From positions 21,448 to 85,447 of the forward strand of contig JAQBPO010000041.1 of assembly GCA_028287465.1 (NCBI GenBank): a stretch of DNA of 64,000 bases. The letters are read 5' to 3'. The position numbers and the translations under genes are program-made. Every line of letters begins with the position of its first letter. Position 1 is the stretch's first letter. Positions 61,867 to 64,000 of this stretch are shown in pieces. Source of the DNA: Fibrobacterota bacterium (GTDB lineage Bacteria; Fibrobacterota; Fibrobacteria; UBA11236). The notes beneath the pieces were generated by a model. The model was given only the letters and a program-made list of their open reading frames with translations, had not been told where the DNA came from and searched no databases.

Positions 61867-63720
61867 ATGGAGCGCGAGGAGCGGATGCAGCCAATCCCCC
61901 ATTCGGATACCCGGGTCGGATCGGGCGATCGGGGAACGCCGATGCTACCCCGCCCGGCCGGAATCCGCTGGCTCCTCCGCAAATTGGGCCATGCCGGCAT
62001 CGCGCCGGATACCAACCCCAGGCTCGCGCGCAATATCCTGATCACGAATTGCGCCGCTTACGGCCACGTCCTCATGACCTTCCCCTATTACTGGATTTTC
62101 AAAGGGCTCGGCGCCATCTGGCTTTCCCATCTGGTATTCCCCCTTACCCTCTTCTTCGGCATCATCCCCCAATTCAACCGTCTGGGCCTGACGACCGTAT
62201 CCCGGCACCTGCTGCTGGCCGCCATCAACCTGAACGTCTACCTGTTCACCGCCTCCCTGGGAATGCAAACCAGCATCCAGAACGTTTTCTTCTTCACCCT
62301 GGTTTCGCCGCTCATGCTTTTCCGGGTGGCGGAATGGCGCAGCATCCTCTTTTGCGTGGCGCAGCCAGTCGCGTTCTGGATCCTCCTGGTCCTGAAGGGG
62401 CATTGGTTCATCCCTCCCACCCACTTCGAGGAATGGGCCTATCGCATCATGAGCCCGGCCATCTCGCTCACTTCGGCGGTGATGCTTTTCTCCTGCTCCA
62501 TGCTTCTGGCCTTCCTGCAACAGTCCGGAGAAGAGAGGCTGGAGCGCGCCAAGGAAGCGGCCGAAGCGAGCAACCTGGAGAAAAGCCGATTCCTGGCGAC
62601 CATGAGCCATGAAATCCGGACTCCCCTGAACGGCATTTTCGGCGGTATCCAGTTGATGACGGGTTCCAAGCTTACCCCGCGGCAAATGGGGGACCTGGAC
62701 CTGGTGAAATCCTCCGGGGACCTGCTCCTGGCCATCATAAGCGACATCCTCGATTTCTCGAAAATCGAGGCCGGGAAACTGGAACTGGAGGAGCGGAGCT
62801 TCAACCTCGCCGAATCCGTGCGCGTCTGCAAGCGCATCCTGGAAAAGGAGGCCCACGACAAGCGATTGTCCCTCACCCTGGATATCGCCGACGGAGGCCG
62901 GACTTGGGTCGTCGGGGACGAGACCCGCTTCAGGCAGGTGGTGATGAACCTCGCGAACAACGCCATCAAGTTCACCAAATCGGGCAGCGTGGAATTGCGG
63001 CTCCATTGCGTCGAGCGCAGGGGTTCCGACGCCCTGATTTCGCTATCGGTCAAGGACACCGGCATCGGGATCACGCCCGAGGGCATTTCCAGGCTTTTCC
63101 AGCCCTTCACCCAAGGCGACTCCTCGACAACCCGCGAATTCGGGGGCACGGGCCTGGGGCTCACCATCTGCAAGCGATTGGCGAACGCCATGGGCGGGGA
63201 CGTTACCGTTGTATCGGAGAGGGGCAAGGGCAGCACCTTCACCTTCTTGAGCTGGTTGAAATTGCCCGCGGTCCAGCCGGAACCGCCGCCGGAAATCCGC
63301 TCGGAATCCGGAACGTCGGACTACGCCGGTAAATCCGCCCTGCTGGTCGAGGACAACGCCTCCAACCAAACGGTGACGGCAAGCCTTCTCAACCAGATCG
63401 GTTTCGAGGTCTTCACGGCGGATCATGGCGCCCAGGCGATCCAGGCCGCGTCCGGGCGCCACTTCGATCTCATCCTCATGGATTGCCAAATGCCCATCAT
63501 GAACGGTTTCGAGGCTACGCGGATCCTGAGGGCCATGGAAACGGGAGGCTCCCGCAGGCTCATCGTCGCCATTTCCGCCGACGTCCATCCCCATGACAGC
63601 CGGAAATGCCTGGATGCGGGAATGGACGACTTCCTCGCGAAACCGCTCCTGATGAGCGAGCTTTCCGTTTGCCTGGAGAAGCATCTGTCCCCGCTCCATT
63701 CCGGGATCGGAAAAGCCTGA
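61867..63720 (+). CDS. membrane-bound hybrid histidine kinase
   Basis: 617 residues. Six hydrophobic segments (about 58-215) form an MASE-like sensor. HisKA has the acceptor His in FLATMSHEIRTPLNG (about H248), the ATPase domain carries NLANNAIKFT, DTGIGI and GGTGLGLTICKRL, and a C-terminal receiver holds LVEDNASNQ, LILMDCQMPIMNG and FLAKPLL. ATG 61867 is taken as the start; an ATG at 61885, preceded by GAGGAG, is equally possible. It lies between two flagellin genes, and its membrane part is of the kind that senses envelope or redox state. Confidence 0.88.
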   Translation: MEREERMQPIPHSDTRVGSGDRGTPMLPRPAGIRWLLRKLGHAGIAPDTNPRLARNILITNCAAYGHVLMTFPYYWIFKGLGAIWLSHLVFPLTLFFGIIPQFNRLGLTTVSRHLLLAAINLNVYLFTASLGMQTSIQNVFFFTLVSPLMLFRVAEWRSILFCVAQPVAFWILLVLKGHWFIPPTHFEEWAYRIMSPAISLTSAVMLFSCSMLLAFLQQSGEERLERAKEAAEASNLEKSRFLATMSHEIRTPLNGIFGGIQLMTGSKLTPRQMGDLDLVKSSGDLLLAIISDILDFSKIEAGKLELEERSFNLAESVRVCKRILEKEAHDKRLSLTLDIADGGRTWVVGDETRFRQVVMNLANNAIKFTKSGSVELRLHCVERRGSDALISLSVKDTGIGITPEGISRLFQPFTQGDSSTTREFGGTGLGLTICKRLANAMGGDVTVVSERGKGSTFTFLSWLKLPAVQPEPPPEIRSESGTSDYAGKSALLVEDNASNQTVTASLLNQIGFEVFTADHGAQAIQAASGRHFDLILMDCQMPIMNGFEATRILRAMETGGSRRLIVAISADVHPHDSRKCLDAGMDDFLAKPLLMSELSVCLEKHLSPLHSGIGKA

Positions 63721-63727
63721 AACGGCG

Positions 63728-63756
63728 GGAGCCGGGAGGCTTGACCTCCCGGCTCC
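63728..63756. terminator. perfect 12-bp hairpin between kinase and flagellin
   Basis: GGAGCCGGGAGG and its exact complement around the loop CTTGA, beginning 8 bases after the kinase stop. No T-run, but the stem is very stable and can act on both strands of this convergent pair. Confidence 0.65.
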
Positions 63757-63807
63757 ATGATATCGGCTTCGGGGAACCGGTTTCCCGGCCCCTACCCTGC
63801 ATCGCTA

Positions 63808-63827
63808 TCCGGCCGCGAAGGGCCGGA
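63808..63827. terminator. hairpin downstream of the second flagellin
   Basis: TCCGGCC and GGCCGGA pair around a 6-base loop, 13 bases beyond the flagellin stop at 63840 in its direction of transcription. No T-run is present. Confidence 0.5.
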
Positions 63828-63839
63828 CGGGCGAGACTA

Positions 63840-64000
63840 CTACCGGCCCAACAGCGACAGCACGCCCTGAGGAACCTGGTTGGCCTGGGCCAACATCGAG
63901 GTCGCGCTCTGGGTGAGGATCTGCGCCCGGGTGAACTCCGTGGTCTCCTTGGCGAAGTCCACGTCGCGGATGCGGCTTTCCGCGTCCTGGGTATTGTAGA
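63840..64000 (-). CDS. fliC: second flagellin, 3' end only (cut by window edge)
   Basis: The last 52 codons of a second flagellin, from [12 protein letters not shown] to QGVLSLLGR, then TAG. The protein matches the first flagellin except at the last residues (QGVLSLLGR instead of QGILALLKG). From 63870 to the window edge the DNA is identical to the first gene's 3' end apart from one base. The 5' part lies outside the window. Confidence 0.93.
   Translation of the reverse strand, partial: YNTQDAESRIRDVDFAKETTEFTRAQILTQSATSMLAQANQVPQGVLSLLGR

Noticed and set aside
1..64000. CRISPR array, prophage, insertion sequence, tRNA or rRNA
   Set aside because: No regular repeat-spacer pattern, transposase, integrase or RNA-gene signature was found; the repeats seen are short and explained above.

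Overview
This window comes from a high-GC, Gram-negative-type (diderm), flagellated bacterium with type IV pili. The direct signs are an LptD-like outer-membrane assembly protein, a PilMNOPQ operon plus a PilB ATPase, flagellin and FliN, and a complete bacillithiol operon. The lineage cannot be settled from sequence alone. The architecture (LptD rich in 'ADSV' repeats, PilZ and HDOD proteins, many hybrid kinases, no GC or codon break) fits an environmental phylum such as Fibrobacterota, offered only as a guess. No rRNA, tRNA, CRISPR array, transposase or phage gene was seen.

Region 1 (1-17.9 kb) is a surface-glycan or flagellin-glycan modification island. It holds a PseA/WbpG-type N-acetyl sugar amidotransferase, an asparagine-synthase-like ligase that lacks the N-terminal catalytic Cys, a GT-B-like protein, and a very unusual set of multidomain proteins. 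These are built from recombined modules: a degenerate GT2-like module, an MT24-type methyltransferase module, an MT11-type methyltransferase module, TylF, and a second GT. At least nine methyltransferase-fold domains lie in 17 kb. Two proteins (7422-12485 and 14281-16065) share the MT24-helical-MT11 layout but have lost catalytic motifs in opposite halves. Between them sits a coupled pair, a BFD-type [2Fe-2S] domain fused to beta-sandwiches and a beta-sandwich-only partner. I consider this the most likely place for an undescribed system. Two tandem paralogous methyltransferase-like genes face it on the other strand.

Region 2 (17.9-30.3 kb) is mixed. It contains a KimA-like potassium importer, an exported hypothetical, a PAS hybrid histidine kinase, a ferritin-like protein with two small membrane proteins, a GT-C membrane glycosyltransferase, PilB, a small membrane protein translationally coupled to ThiL, a PEGA-domain protein and an orphan ABC ATPase.

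Region 3 (30.3-46.4 kb) is envelope and motility. The pilMNOPQ operon has its own sigma70-like promoter and an unusual division of domains: AMIN-like domains sit on the giant PilP protein rather than on PilQ. A membrane-anchored PilZ protein, an HDOD protein, a short FliN, a CheY-like receiver, LptD, Maf, RodZ, a small membrane protein, HisB, an exported hypothetical and another receiver follow.

Region 4 (46.6-64 kb) holds a bacillithiol operon (methyltransferase-bshC-bshB-bshA) whose methyltransferase suggests N-methyl-bacillithiol. An inverted pair of heptanucleotide arrays, BioA, a bifunctional PabAB, a PAP2 phosphatase and a PAS-GAF-PAS-GGDEF-EAL protein follow. The window ends with flagellin, a membrane protein resembling Pyr4/PaxB-type terpene cyclases, a membrane hybrid kinase, and the 3' end of a second, nearly identical flagellin gene cut by the window edge.
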